Positions 28,688 through 36,670 of a DNA stretch of 64,000 nt are shown here, piece by piece. Below the pieces are notes generated by a model. It was not told the origin of the DNA and ran no database searches. It saw nothing but the letters and a program-made list of their open reading frames with translations. Within the stretch, counting starts at the first letter, position 1; every line of letters starts with the position of its first letter. The stretch spans positions 62,001-126,000 of the forward strand of contig NZ_JABBXF010000006.1 in the NCBI RefSeq assembly GCF_013030945.1, read 5' to 3'. The stretch is from Streptomyces morookaense (GTDB lineage Bacteria > Actinomycetota > Actinomycetes > Streptomycetales > Streptomycetaceae). The position numbers and the translations under genes are program-made.

Positions 28688-29946
28688 GGTCGTCGAGCGT
28701 AGGCGCCGGTGTCGGCGGCGGAGGCGGGCGCCCCCGCGGCCACGACCCGCGACCCGGCGGCCTCCGGCCCGCCCGGCACGCCCGGCAGTCCCGCCGCCGG
28801 CCCGCCGCGCCGCTCCAGCGCCGCGGACACCAGCGCCAGGACCAGCGCGGCAGCGGCCATCAGCGCACCGACCCCATTGGGCGCGGTGTAGCCGAACCCG
28901 GCGGATATGACCAGGCCGCCGAGCCAGGCCGCCATGGCATTGCCCAGGTTGAAGGCACCGATGTTGACCGCGGAGGCGAGGGTGGGTGCGTCGGCGGTCT
29001 GGTCCAGCACCCGCTTCTGCAGCGGGGGCACGGTCGCGAAGCCGAAGGCACCGACGAGCGGCACCGCGACCGCCGCCGCGATCTTGTCGTGCGCGGCCAG
29101 GGGCAGCAGGGCGAGCACGATCGCGAGGCCCGCGAGAGCGGTGCAGAGCATGGGCATCAGCGCGCGGTCGGCATACCGGCCGCCGACGAGATTGCCCCCG
29201 ACCAGGCCCAGGCCGAAGAGCACGAGCAGCCAGGTGACGGATGCAGGGGCGTAGCCGGTGACCTCGGTCATCATCGGCGTGATGTAGGTGCTCATGGTGA
29301 AGACACCGCCGAAGCCGAGCACGGTCATCGCCATGGCGAGCAGGACCTGGGGGTTGCGGAACGCGGCCAACTCCCCACCGATCCTGGTCCGTTCGGGGCG
29401 CCCCTGCTCCGGCACCAGGGCCGCTATGCCGAGGACGGCGAGCACGCCGAGCCCGGCGATGGCGAAGAAGGTGACCCGCCAGCCCGCGTTCTGGCCGACC
29501 AGCGTGCCCAGCGGCACGCCCACCACATTGGCGACGGTCAGACCGGTGAACATCATCGCTATCGCGCCCGCCTTCTTCTGCGGCGGGACGAGCCCGGCGG
29601 CGACGATCGCGCCGATGCCGAAGAACGCGCCGTGCGCGAGCGAGGCGACGATGCGGCCCGCGAGCATCACCCCGAAGACCGGCGCGGCTGCGGAGATCGC
29701 GTTGCCCGCGATGAACAACGCCATCAGGGCCATCAGCATCCGCTTGCGCGGCACCCGGCTGCCGACGATGGCGAGGACGGGCGCCCCGACGACCACCCCG
29801 AGGGCGTAGCCGGTGACGAGGTAGCCGGCGGTGGGGATCGAGACGCCGAAGTCCGCCGCGACCTCGGGCAGCAGCCCGGACGTCACGAACTCGGTCGTGC
29901 CGATCCCGAAGGCGCCTATGGCGAGCGCCAGCAGGGCGAGAGGCAT
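28684..29946 (-). CDS. Major facilitator superfamily exporter (DHA12/AraJ-like)
   Basis: A 420-residue protein with 12 predicted helices. It starts LALAIGAFGIGTTEFVTSGL, typical of the arabinose-polymer/drug efflux group, and has VGSRVPRKRML between helices 2 and 3 (MFS motif A position). The C-terminal 50 residues are Gly/Ala-rich. It is divergent from a MarR regulator, the usual layout of a regulated efflux pump, and overlaps the HAD gene by 4 bp downstream. Confidence 0.9.
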   Translation of the reverse strand: MPLALLALAIGAFGIGTTEFVTSGLLPEVAADFGVSIPTAGYLVTGYALGVVVGAPVLAIVGSRVPRKRMLMALMALFIAGNAISAAAPVFGVMLAGRIVASLAHGAFFGIGAIVAAGLVPPQKKAGAIAMMFTGLTVANVVGVPLGTLVGQNAGWRVTFFAIAGLGVLAVLGIAALVPEQGRPERTRIGGELAAFRNPQVLLAMAMTVLGFGGVFTMSTYITPMMTEVTGYAPASVTWLLVLFGLGLVGGNLVGGRYADRALMPMLCTALAGLAIVLALLPLAAHDKIAAAVAVPLVGAFGFATVPPLQKRVLDQTADAPTLASAVNIGAFNLGNAMAAWLGGLVISAGFGYTAPNGVGALMAAAALVLALVSAALERRGGPAAGLPGVPGGPEAAGSRVVAAGAPASAADTGAYARRP

Positions 29947-30044
29947 GAGGTGGGTCCTTCGGATCGAGCAGGGCGAACGGAGCGGAGGAACGCAGCCTGC
30001 GCACCAGGAGGCACCACATCATTGCCAGCGCCTCTTTCCAGCGT

Positions 30045-30076
30045 CCACAATAATTGCAGACGCGGGCTAAACGCAA
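30045..30076. promoter_or_regulatory. Candidate MarR operator between the MFS and MarR genes
   Basis: The short AT-rich patch here contains CAATAATTG, a dyad with arms CAAT/ATTG. A TTGC (30054-30057) and GCAA (30073-30076) also face each other across 15 bases. It stands out from the surrounding GC-rich sequence and lies in the divergent intergenic region. The assignment is by position and weak symmetry only. Confidence 0.35.
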
Positions 30077-30154
30077 GCGCCGACTATCGCCCCGGAGGGC
30101 TTACCCTGGTCCCTGACGGGCACGGCACCGCGCGCACGACCGAAGGAGGGCCCC

Positions 30155-30619
30155 ATGTCCCGCACCCCGGACCCCGCTCTCGGCGGGCTGGCACAGGGCT
30201 GGTGCGCCCTCTCCGCCCTGCACAGCCGGATCGAGGCGCACATAGAGCGCGCCCTCCAGGCCCACCACGAGCTGAGCGTGCGCGAGTTCTCCGTCCTGGA
30301 CGTGCTCAGCCGCCAGCACGACGGCGAGGGCGGCCACCTGCGCATGAACGAGGTGGCCGACGCGGTCGTCCTCAGCCAGAGCGCCACGACGCGCCTGGTC
30401 AACCGCCTGGAGGACCGCGGCCTGCTGACCCGCTACCTGTGCCTCACCGACCGCCGCGGCATCTACACGGACGTCACGGACTCGGGTCGCGCCCTCCTCG
30501 CGGAGGCCCGGCCCACGAACGACACCGCACTGCGCGAGGCGCTCCAGGAGGCCTCCTCCCGTGCGGAGTTGGCACCGCTGGTCGCCGCCGTGGAGTCCCT
30601 CGCCCCGGCCCGGAAGTGA
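30155..30619 (+). CDS. MarR-family transcriptional regulator
   Basis: A 154-residue winged-helix regulator. The core is REFSVLDVLSRQHDGEGGHL (about 43-62), MNEVADAVVLSQSATTRLVN (recognition helix) and LEDRGLLTRYLC, with the wing DRRGIYTDVTDSGRALL. The ATG at 30155 has GAAGGAGG with ideal spacing. It is divergent from the MFS pump gene 208 bp away, which is its likely target. It precedes a GNAT gene by 39 bp. Confidence 0.9.
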   Translation: MSRTPDPALGGLAQGWCALSALHSRIEAHIERALQAHHELSVREFSVLDVLSRQHDGEGGHLRMNEVADAVVLSQSATTRLVNRLEDRGLLTRYLCLTDRRGIYTDVTDSGRALLAEARPTNDTALREALQEASSRAELAPLVAAVESLAPARK

Positions 30620-30658
30620 GCATGGTCCCGGCGGCCGCCCGCGCATAGGGTCCGGATC

Positions 30659-31111
30659 ATGAGCGACATCGTGATCCGGCACGCGACCGCCGACGACATC
30701 CCCGCCATCGTGGCCCTCCTCGCCGACGACCCGCTCGGCGCGCAGCGCGAATCCCCCGGCGACCTGGCCCCCTACCGCGCGGCCTTCGAGCGCCTGGCCG
30801 GCGACCCGCACCAGCACCTGGTCGTCGCCGAGCGCGACGGCCGCACGGTCGGCACCCTCCAGCTCACCGTCATACCGGGGCTCTCCCGGCGCGGCGCGAC
30901 GCGTTCCGTCGTCGAGGCCGTCCGCGTCCACGCGGACGAGCGCGGCAGCGGGCTGGGCACCCGGCTGATCGAGTGGGCGGTCGGGACGTCCCGCCGGGAG
31001 GGGTGCGCGCTGGTGCAGCTGACGTCGGACGCCACCCGCGTCGACGCCCACCGCTTCTACGAGCGCCTGGGCTTCGAGGCCTCACACCTCGGGTTCAAGT
31101 ACCACCTCTGA
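30659..31111 (+). CDS. GNAT-family N-acetyltransferase
   Basis: A 150-residue single-domain acetyltransferase. It begins IVIRHATADDIPAIVALLAD and has the acetyl-CoA binding loop ADERGSGLGTRLIEWA (R/Q-x-x-G-x-G/A) near 99-114, and a late RFYERLGFEASHLGFKYHL. The substrate is unknown. Its last 30 bases overlap the 3' end of the convergent TetR gene (31082-31111). Confidence 0.85.
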   Translation: MSDIVIRHATADDIPAIVALLADDPLGAQRESPGDLAPYRAAFERLAGDPHQHLVVAERDGRTVGTLQLTVIPGLSRRGATRSVVEAVRVHADERGSGLGTRLIEWAVGTSRREGCALVQLTSDATRVDAHRFYERLGFEASHLGFKYHL

Positions 31112-31864
31112 CGCCGCCTCCGCCGCGGCCCGGGCCCGTTCCCGGTGCGCCTTCTGACGGCAGGCGCCGCCGCAGTACCGGGCGGGCCGCCCCGTACGCG
31201 CAGCCGTGACGGGGCGGCCGCACACCGCGCACGCCGTTTCGTCACGCCTCACGGCAGGCTTTGCGGGCAGTTTCGTCACACGCCGTCCCGGACGGAGGCT
31301 GTCGCACGCCAGGGCCGTCATCCTGCCCGGTGCCACGCCGGGGCCGCGGCGCTGCTCCATCGACAGACACCCCATGAGCAGGGCCGTCACGTCGTCGACG
31401 TCGACGTCCTTCCTTACGGCGTCCGCCTGTTGGGCCCGTTCGAGCAGGACGGCCAGGGCGGCCCGGAAGTCCTCCTCGACGCCAGGCGAGGGCTCGAAAC
31501 TGCCCTCCAGCGCCTCGCACAGCCCCTTGTTGCGCACGGACAGGCGCACCACGGCCGCCAGGTAGCGGAAGAAGACGACTCCGGGGTCGTCCGCGGAGGC
31601 CAACTCCCTTGCGGCGTCCGTGAAAAGCCGTATCCGATCCGCCACCGTGGCCCTGAACAGGGCGTCCTTGGACGGGAAATGGCGGTACACGGTCCCCGCA
31701 CCGACCCCGGCCCGCCGTGCGATCTCCCCCAGCGGCACCGCCAACCCGCCTTCCTCGAAGGCGGATCGGGCCGCCTGGAGGACGAGCGCGCGATTGCGCC
31801 GGGCATCGGCCCGGAGCAGCGGAGCGGCCGCCGGAGGCGGTGACGTCTTCCTGCGCTGTGCCAT
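31082..31864 (-). CDS. TetR-family regulator with a C-terminal Cys-rich (zinc-finger-like) tail
   Basis: A 260-residue protein. The N-terminal TetR HTH spans about 22-70 (PLGEIARRAGVGAGTVYRHF, 44-63), followed by the helical ligand domain to about 190. An added tail has Cys212, Cys215, Cys231, Cys235 and His240 in CAVCGRPVT...RYCGGACRQKAH, which looks like a small zinc-binding knuckle. The ATG at 31864 was chosen over an upstream in-frame start whose extra 35 residues are unlike the family. Its target is unknown. Confidence 0.85.
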   Translation of the reverse strand: MAQRRKTSPPPAAAPLLRADARRNRALVLQAARSAFEEGGLAVPLGEIARRAGVGAGTVYRHFPSKDALFRATVADRIRLFTDAARELASADDPGVVFFRYLAAVVRLSVRNKGLCEALEGSFEPSPGVEEDFRAALAVLLERAQQADAVRKDVDVDDVTALLMGCLSMEQRRGPGVAPGRMTALACDSLRPGRRVTKLPAKPAVRRDETACAVCGRPVTAARTGRPARYCGGACRQKAHRERARAAAEAASEVVLEPEV

Positions 31865-31984
31865 GCGCACGGACCTCCGGGAGCCGGACGACGAAACGGG
31901 GTGGAGGTTCCGATTGTATCCAGGCGTGTGAGCGAGGACCCGAAGCGCCATACCGGTACTTAACTCCAAAAATTAGAGGAAACG

Positions 31985-32023
31985 AAAAAAGCCGTCATCA
32001 GCGAACAAAGCGCTGATGACGGC
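31985..32023 (-). terminator. Intrinsic terminator after the aminotransferase
   Basis: GCCGTCATCAGCG (31991-32003) and CGCTGATGACGGC (32011-32023) form a perfect 13-bp stem with a 7-nt loop. On the minus strand it is followed by a run of six U (plus-strand A at 31985-31990). This is a textbook rho-independent terminator 37 bp past the aminotransferase stop, rare in Streptomyces for its U-run. Confidence 0.9.
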
Positions 32024-32060
32024 CCGAAAACTGGCTTTTTGTGGCGTGTTCAGCCCGCGA

Positions 32061-33191
32061 TCACTGCGCCGCGGCGGCATCCCAGGCCTTGCCCGCCGCC
32101 GCCGTGACCTCGTCCGCCCCGGCGACCGTCGCTCCCACGGCCCGCAGGCCCGTACCGAGTGCCGCGAGCGAGGCCAGGACGACGTCCCGGTCCGCGGCCG
32201 TCCCGTAGTGGTTGACGCGGATCATCTCCGGGGCGAGCGCACCCGCGGCCCCCTGCACCGGGACCGAGGCGTCCGCCGCCAGGGCCGCGGCCACGATCTC
32301 GCGGGCGTCGGTGCCGCCGGTGGCCCGCAGCGTGGTGGCGACGGGCGCCGCGTCCTCGTCCCGGACCACGTAGGGCTCCAGGCCGCCGCCCAGGGCCCGT
32401 ACGCCCGCGCGCACGGCCGCCGCTGCCGCCCGGTGCCGGGCCATGACCGCGTCCAGGCCCTCCGTCCCGATCCGGTCCACGGCCTGTTCCAGGGCGAGCA
32501 TCTCCAGCTGGGCGGGGGCGTGCGGCAGCGCCGTGCGCCCGCCGTCGATCCAGCGCTCCTTCCAGTCCAGCAGGGAGAGGTACGAGCGCCGGGGCGCGTG
32601 CTCATTGGCCGCGATCCGCTCCCACGCGCGGGCGCTGACCGACGCCACCGACACACCCGCCGGTCCCGCCATCGCCTTCTGCCCGCCGATGACACAGAGG
32701 TCCACGCCCCACTCGTCCGTGAGCAGCGGCTCGGCGCCCACGGAGGCGACCGCGTCCAGCATCAGCAGCGCACCGTGCTCCCGCACGACGGCGCCGATCT
32801 CCGCCACGGGGTTGGTGTTGCCCGTGGCCGCCTCCGCGTGGACGAGGCAGACGAAGTCGATCCCGGGGTGCGCGCGCAGCGCCTCCGCGATCTGCCCGGC
32901 GGAGACCGCTCCGCTGAACGGCGCCGACACGGTGATCACCTCGGCGCCGCAGGACCGCAGCCAGCCGCCGAAGGTCTCCCCGTACGGCCCGGTGACGACG
33001 TTGAGCGCGGTGCTGCCGGGTCGTACGGCCGAGCGGATGCACGCCTCCAGCGGCAGCAGCGCCTCGCCCTGCATCGTGACGACGGTTTCGCGGGTGCGCA
33101 TCAGCGCCGCGACCTTGTCCTCGATGCGCGCGAAGTGCCCGGCGCCCAGCGGCGCGAGGTCGAGCAGGGCCGGTGCGGTGTTCGCAGTCAC
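32061..33191 (-). CDS. Class V PLP aminotransferase (serine/alanine-glyoxylate aminotransferase-like)
   Basis: A 376-residue cytosolic enzyme. It has the class V layout: an N-terminal VVTMQGEALLPLEACIRS, a VTGPYGETFGGW block, VHAEAATGNTNPV, LLMLDAVASVGAEPL with the cofactor Asp, and the PLP lysine Lys172 in GGQKAMAGPAG. The GTG at 33191 fits the family length, with GGAAGG about 9 bases upstream; the 48 extra codons in frame look like leader. The exact substrates (alanine or serine, with glyoxylate) are inferred from the family. Confidence 0.85.
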   Translation of the reverse strand: MTANTAPALLDLAPLGAGHFARIEDKVAALMRTRETVVTMQGEALLPLEACIRSAVRPGSTALNVVTGPYGETFGGWLRSCGAEVITVSAPFSGAVSAGQIAEALRAHPGIDFVCLVHAEAATGNTNPVAEIGAVVREHGALLMLDAVASVGAEPLLTDEWGVDLCVIGGQKAMAGPAGVSVASVSARAWERIAANEHAPRRSYLSLLDWKERWIDGGRTALPHAPAQLEMLALEQAVDRIGTEGLDAVMARHRAAAAAVRAGVRALGGGLEPYVVRDEDAAPVATTLRATGGTDAREIVAAALAADASVPVQGAAGALAPEMIRVNHYGTAADRDVVLASLAALGTGLRAVGATVAGADEVTAAAGKAWDAAAAQ

Positions 33192-33294
33192 GGTTGCCAG
33201 TGCCTTCCAGGGTCTCGCGCCGTGTCCGGCGCACGACAATCTCTCCCCGACCCTACGTCCGCAACCCCGGCCCGCGCCGACGGCCGGACAACCC

Positions 33295-34689
33295 CTACCG
33301 CCAGCCGCCGGCGTCCACACCGCCCGGCACGACGTCACCCGGCCCGTAGGGCTCGCGGGTGAGGACGAACGTGCCGATGTCGAGATGGCTCACCGCCCCG
33401 TCGGCGCCCCGCACGACCCGCAGCGTCTCGCCCGCGTAGTACCCGTCGAGACCTGTCCAGGTGCCGTCCTCCTCGGCGCGGAACCGCGCGGCGCGGCCCC
33501 CGTTCCCCAGCGGCGACAGGTCCAGGCCGCGTTCCGCGCCCAGCCGCAGGGCGAAGCCGGTGGCGCCCCAGTACCAGGGCCCGGTCAGCTCCAGCAGCGC
33601 CGGATCGGCCGCGTCGAGGGGCCGCCAGGGCTCCGGGATCCGCGGTTCGTGCTCGGCGACCGTGGCCACCATCTCCGCGCAGGCGGCGGCCACTTCGAAG
33701 CCGGAGGTGAGGTTGGCGAGCAGGACCGCGCCGACGCCGTCCTCCGCGCTCACCCACAGCGTCGCGATGAAGCCCGGCATCGACCCGGTGTGCCCGAAGA
33801 GGAACCGGCCGTCCCGGCGCGCCAGTTGCATCCCGAGCCCGTAGCCTCCTGCCCAGTCCGGCCCCTGGGGCGCGGTCTCCGGCACCCGCATCTCCTCCAG
33901 GGAGCTCTTCCGCAGCACCCGCTCGTCGCCGTCCAGCAGGAACGCGGCGAACCGGCCGAGGTCCTCCGCCGTCGACCAGAGCTGGCCGGCGGGCGCCATC
34001 CGGCCGGTGTCGGTGAGCGGTTCGGGGAGCAGGACATCGGCCCAGGGGTGGACGGCCCAGCCCTCGGCGTGCGGTGCCTCGGGGGCGGGTGTCGTACGGA
34101 ACATGCCGAGCGGCTCCAGCACCTCGCGGCGCAGCACCGTGTACCAGCTCTCGCCGCGCAACTGCTCGATCAGGGCGCCCAGAAGGGCGTATCCGGGGTT
34201 GGAGTAGTGATGGGTGCGGCCCGGCGCGTGGACCCGGGGGCGTGCGCCGAAGACATCGGCGAGCTCGGGGCGCAGGGCACCGTCCGTGCGCTCCCACCAT
34301 GGGCCCCGCGTCTCCGCCGCGAGCCCGGAGGTGTGCGCCAGGAGCTGGGCGATGGTCGCGTCGCCGCCCTCGGGGGTGTCCAGGTGGCTGCCGAGGCGGT
34401 CGTCGAGCCCCAGCAGACCCTCGTCGCGCAGCCGCAGCACGAGAACGGCCACGAAGGTCTTGGTGATCGAGCCGATCCGGTACTGGGTGTCCGCACCGGG
34501 CACCGCCCCGGCCACGCTGCCCCGCCCGGCCGACCACACCGTGCGCCCGTCCCGCACCACCGCCCCCACGAGGGAGGGGGTACGGCCCTTCGTCTGGGCG
34601 ACGGCGACCCGGTGCAGCAGGGCACGACGGGTGGCGGGGAGCAGGCCGGCGGACTCTTCGGGCACGGCGTGTGCAGGCGAGACGTTCAT
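33295..34689 (-). CDS. Serine hydrolase of the beta-lactamase/class C PBP family
   Basis: A 464-residue protein with the class C active-site motifs: Ser74-x-x-Lys77 in GSITKTF, the YSN motif near residue 161 (HHYSNPGYAL) and HTG near 315 (FGHTGSMPG). A C-terminal lipocalin-like extension of about 110 residues follows. I see no convincing signal peptide, so a cytoplasmic esterase or D-aminopeptidase is as likely as a cell-wall enzyme. It lies 56 bp downstream of dnaB on the same strand. Confidence 0.85.
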   Translation of the reverse strand: MNVSPAHAVPEESAGLLPATRRALLHRVAVAQTKGRTPSLVGAVVRDGRTVWSAGRGSVAGAVPGADTQYRIGSITKTFVAVLVLRLRDEGLLGLDDRLGSHLDTPEGGDATIAQLLAHTSGLAAETRGPWWERTDGALRPELADVFGARPRVHAPGRTHHYSNPGYALLGALIEQLRGESWYTVLRREVLEPLGMFRTTPAPEAPHAEGWAVHPWADVLLPEPLTDTGRMAPAGQLWSTAEDLGRFAAFLLDGDERVLRKSSLEEMRVPETAPQGPDWAGGYGLGMQLARRDGRFLFGHTGSMPGFIATLWVSAEDGVGAVLLANLTSGFEVAAACAEMVATVAEHEPRIPEPWRPLDAADPALLELTGPWYWGATGFALRLGAERGLDLSPLGNGGRAARFRAEEDGTWTGLDGYYAGETLRVVRGADGAVSHLDIGTFVLTREPYGPGDVVPGGVDAGGWR

Positions 34690-34745
34690 GAACGCACCCT
34701 AATGAGGCCCGATTTGCGCCGCACGCCCGTTTCGCTCGGGCCGGA

Positions 34746-36221
34746 TCAGGTCTGCGCCATGTCCACGAAGCGCGAGTAGTGGCCCTGGAAGGCCACCGTG
34801 ATGGTGGCCGTGGGGCCGTTACGGTGCTTGCCGACGATGATGTCCGCCTCGCCCGCGCGGGGCGACTCCTTCTCGTATGCGTCCTCGCGGTGGAGCAGGA
34901 TGACCATGTCGGCGTCCTGCTCGATCGAACCCGACTCACGAAGGTCGGAGACCATCGGCTTCTTGTCCGTGCGCTGCTCGGGACCACGGTTCAGCTGCGA
35001 CAGCGCGATCACCGGGACTTCGAGCTCCTTGGCGAGGAGCTTGAGGTTACGGGACATGTCCGAGACCTCCTGCTGGCGGCTCTCGGGGCGGCGGGCGCCT
35101 CCGGACTGCATCAGCTGGAGGTAGTCGATGATGACGAGCTTGAGGTCGCTGCGCTGCTTGAGGCGGCGGCACTTGGCGCGGATCTCCATCATCGACAGGT
35201 TCGGGGAGTCGTCGATGAAGAGCGGGGCGGCCGAGACGTCCGGCATCCGGCGGGCCAGGCGCGTCCAGTCGTCGTCCGTCATCGAGCCCGAGCGCATATG
35301 GTGCAGGGCGACCCGGGCCTCGGCGGACAGCAGACGCATCGCGATCTCGTTGCGCCCCATTTCGAGGGAGAAGATCACGCTGGGCAGGCCGTGCTTGATC
35401 GAGCAGGCCCGTGCGAAGTCCAGCGCGAGGGTGGACTTGCCCATGGCCGGCCGGGCGGCGATGACGATCATCTGGCCGGGGTGGAGGCCGTTGGTGAGCG
35501 CGTCCAGATCGCTGAAGCCGGTGGGGACGCCGGACATCTGGCCGCTGCGCGAGCCGATGGCCTCGATCTCGTCGAGCGCGCCTTCCATGATGTCGCCGAG
35601 GGGGAGGTAGTCCTCGCTGGTGCGCTGCTCGGTGACGGCGTAGATCTCGGCCTGGGCGTTGTTGACGATGTCGTCGACGTCGCCGTCGGCCGCGTATCCC
35701 ATCTGGGTGATGCGGGTGCCGGCCTCGACCAGGCGGCGCAGCACGGCCCGCTCGTGGACGATCTCGGCGTAGTACTCGGCGTTGGCCGCGGTGGGGACGG
35801 ACTGCACCAGGGTGTGCAGATAGGCCGCGCCGCCGACGCGGTTGATCTCGCCGCGCTTGGTGAGCTCCGCGGCGACGGTGATCGGGTCGGCGGGCTCGCC
35901 CTTGGCGTAGAGGTCGAGGATGGCCTGGTAGACCGTCTCGTGGGCCGGACGGTAGAAGTCGTGGCCCTTGAGGACCTCGACCACGTCGGCGATGGCGTCC
36001 TTGGACAGCAGCATGCCGCCGAGGACGGACTGCTCGGCGTCGAGATCCTGCGGGGGGACGCGCTCGAAGCCCTGCGACCAGCCGCCCTCCTCGCCGCCGC
36101 GCTCGTGCTGATCGCCGCGGCCGCCGCCCTTGCCCTCACCACGGCGGGGGCGGGAGACCGGGAGCCGGTCGCCGGGGCCGCTGTCGGCCCAGGGGTCGTC
36201 CATGGGCTCGTGAATGCTCAC
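34746..36221 (-). CDS. dnaB: Replicative DNA helicase DnaB
   Basis: A 491-residue hexameric helicase of the replisome. The N-terminal helical domain (about 50-155) opens PPQDLDAEQSVLGGMLLS. A linker follows, then the RecA-like domain with Walker A ARPAMGKST (256-264), Walker B LVIIDYLQLM and a late arginine-finger region. No intein interrupts it. The GTG at 36221 is preceded by GGAGGAGG. The first 50 residues are Gly/Arg-rich and characteristic of streptomycete DnaB. The upstream intergenic region carries DnaA boxes. Confidence 0.97.
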   Translation of the reverse strand: MSIHEPMDDPWADSGPGDRLPVSRPRRGEGKGGGRGDQHERGGEEGGWSQGFERVPPQDLDAEQSVLGGMLLSKDAIADVVEVLKGHDFYRPAHETVYQAILDLYAKGEPADPITVAAELTKRGEINRVGGAAYLHTLVQSVPTAANAEYYAEIVHERAVLRRLVEAGTRITQMGYAADGDVDDIVNNAQAEIYAVTEQRTSEDYLPLGDIMEGALDEIEAIGSRSGQMSGVPTGFSDLDALTNGLHPGQMIVIAARPAMGKSTLALDFARACSIKHGLPSVIFSLEMGRNEIAMRLLSAEARVALHHMRSGSMTDDDWTRLARRMPDVSAAPLFIDDSPNLSMMEIRAKCRRLKQRSDLKLVIIDYLQLMQSGGARRPESRQQEVSDMSRNLKLLAKELEVPVIALSQLNRGPEQRTDKKPMVSDLRESGSIEQDADMVILLHREDAYEKESPRAGEADIIVGKHRNGPTATITVAFQGHYSRFVDMAQT

Positions 36222-36670
36222 CCTGCCACCTCCTCCCGTCCGCGGGGCGGACCTCACCGTGCCCCTCATTCCTACGGCACGGCTCCGACAATCGACACGC
36301 CCGACTCCGGTTGTCACGGGGTCCGGTGCGCGGCCGGGACAGGCGTGGGGCGCCGGTCCACGGTAGGCCCGTCGGCACCGTCAGCCAATCTGGTTATCCA
36401 CAGGCGGTGTGGATGACGGGCCCCATCCTGTGGAGAACCCCCCGGATCCTGTGCACGGCGCGGGGGAAACCGCTGTGGACAAACACACAATCGCCCGCGG
36501 CTCACCCTTCTGACCTGCACAGATGCCATCCACCGGCTGTGGGGGAGAAAAACTTTCGCGGCCACCCGGAGATCACGACAAACGGCGCAGAGAAGATCAC
36601 ACCCGAGCTCCGGAAGTAAGGGGCTTACAGTAGAGGGACTGCTTACCTGTGGAAGATTGGACGGCACAGC
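36222..36670. other. Divergent intergenic region dnaB / MATE gene
   Basis: 449 bp with no gene. The sequence 36394-36660 is rich in TGTGG/CCACA words, several of them DnaA-box-like (see the separate entry). An AAGTAAGGGGCTTACAGTAG stretch near 36614-36634 contains the facing words GTAAG and CTTAC. It should hold promoters for dnaB and the MATE gene. Confidence 0.6.
36394..36482. promoter_or_regulatory. Group of DnaA boxes upstream of dnaB
   Basis: TTATCCACA at 36394-36402 is a perfect E. coli-type DnaA box. TGTGGACAA at 36474-36482 is the reverse complement of TTGTCCACA, the preferred Streptomyces box. Between them are two one-mismatch boxes: TGTGGATGA (36408-36416) and TGTGGAGAA (36429-36437). 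A further TGTGGAAGA lies at 36648-36656. Several boxes in 90 bp are unlikely by chance in this GC range. Confidence 0.7.

Noticed and set aside
28687..30076. Upstream extension of the HAD gene frame across the MFS gene
   Set aside because: The extension is an out-of-frame reading of the MFS gene; the HAD protein starts at 28687.
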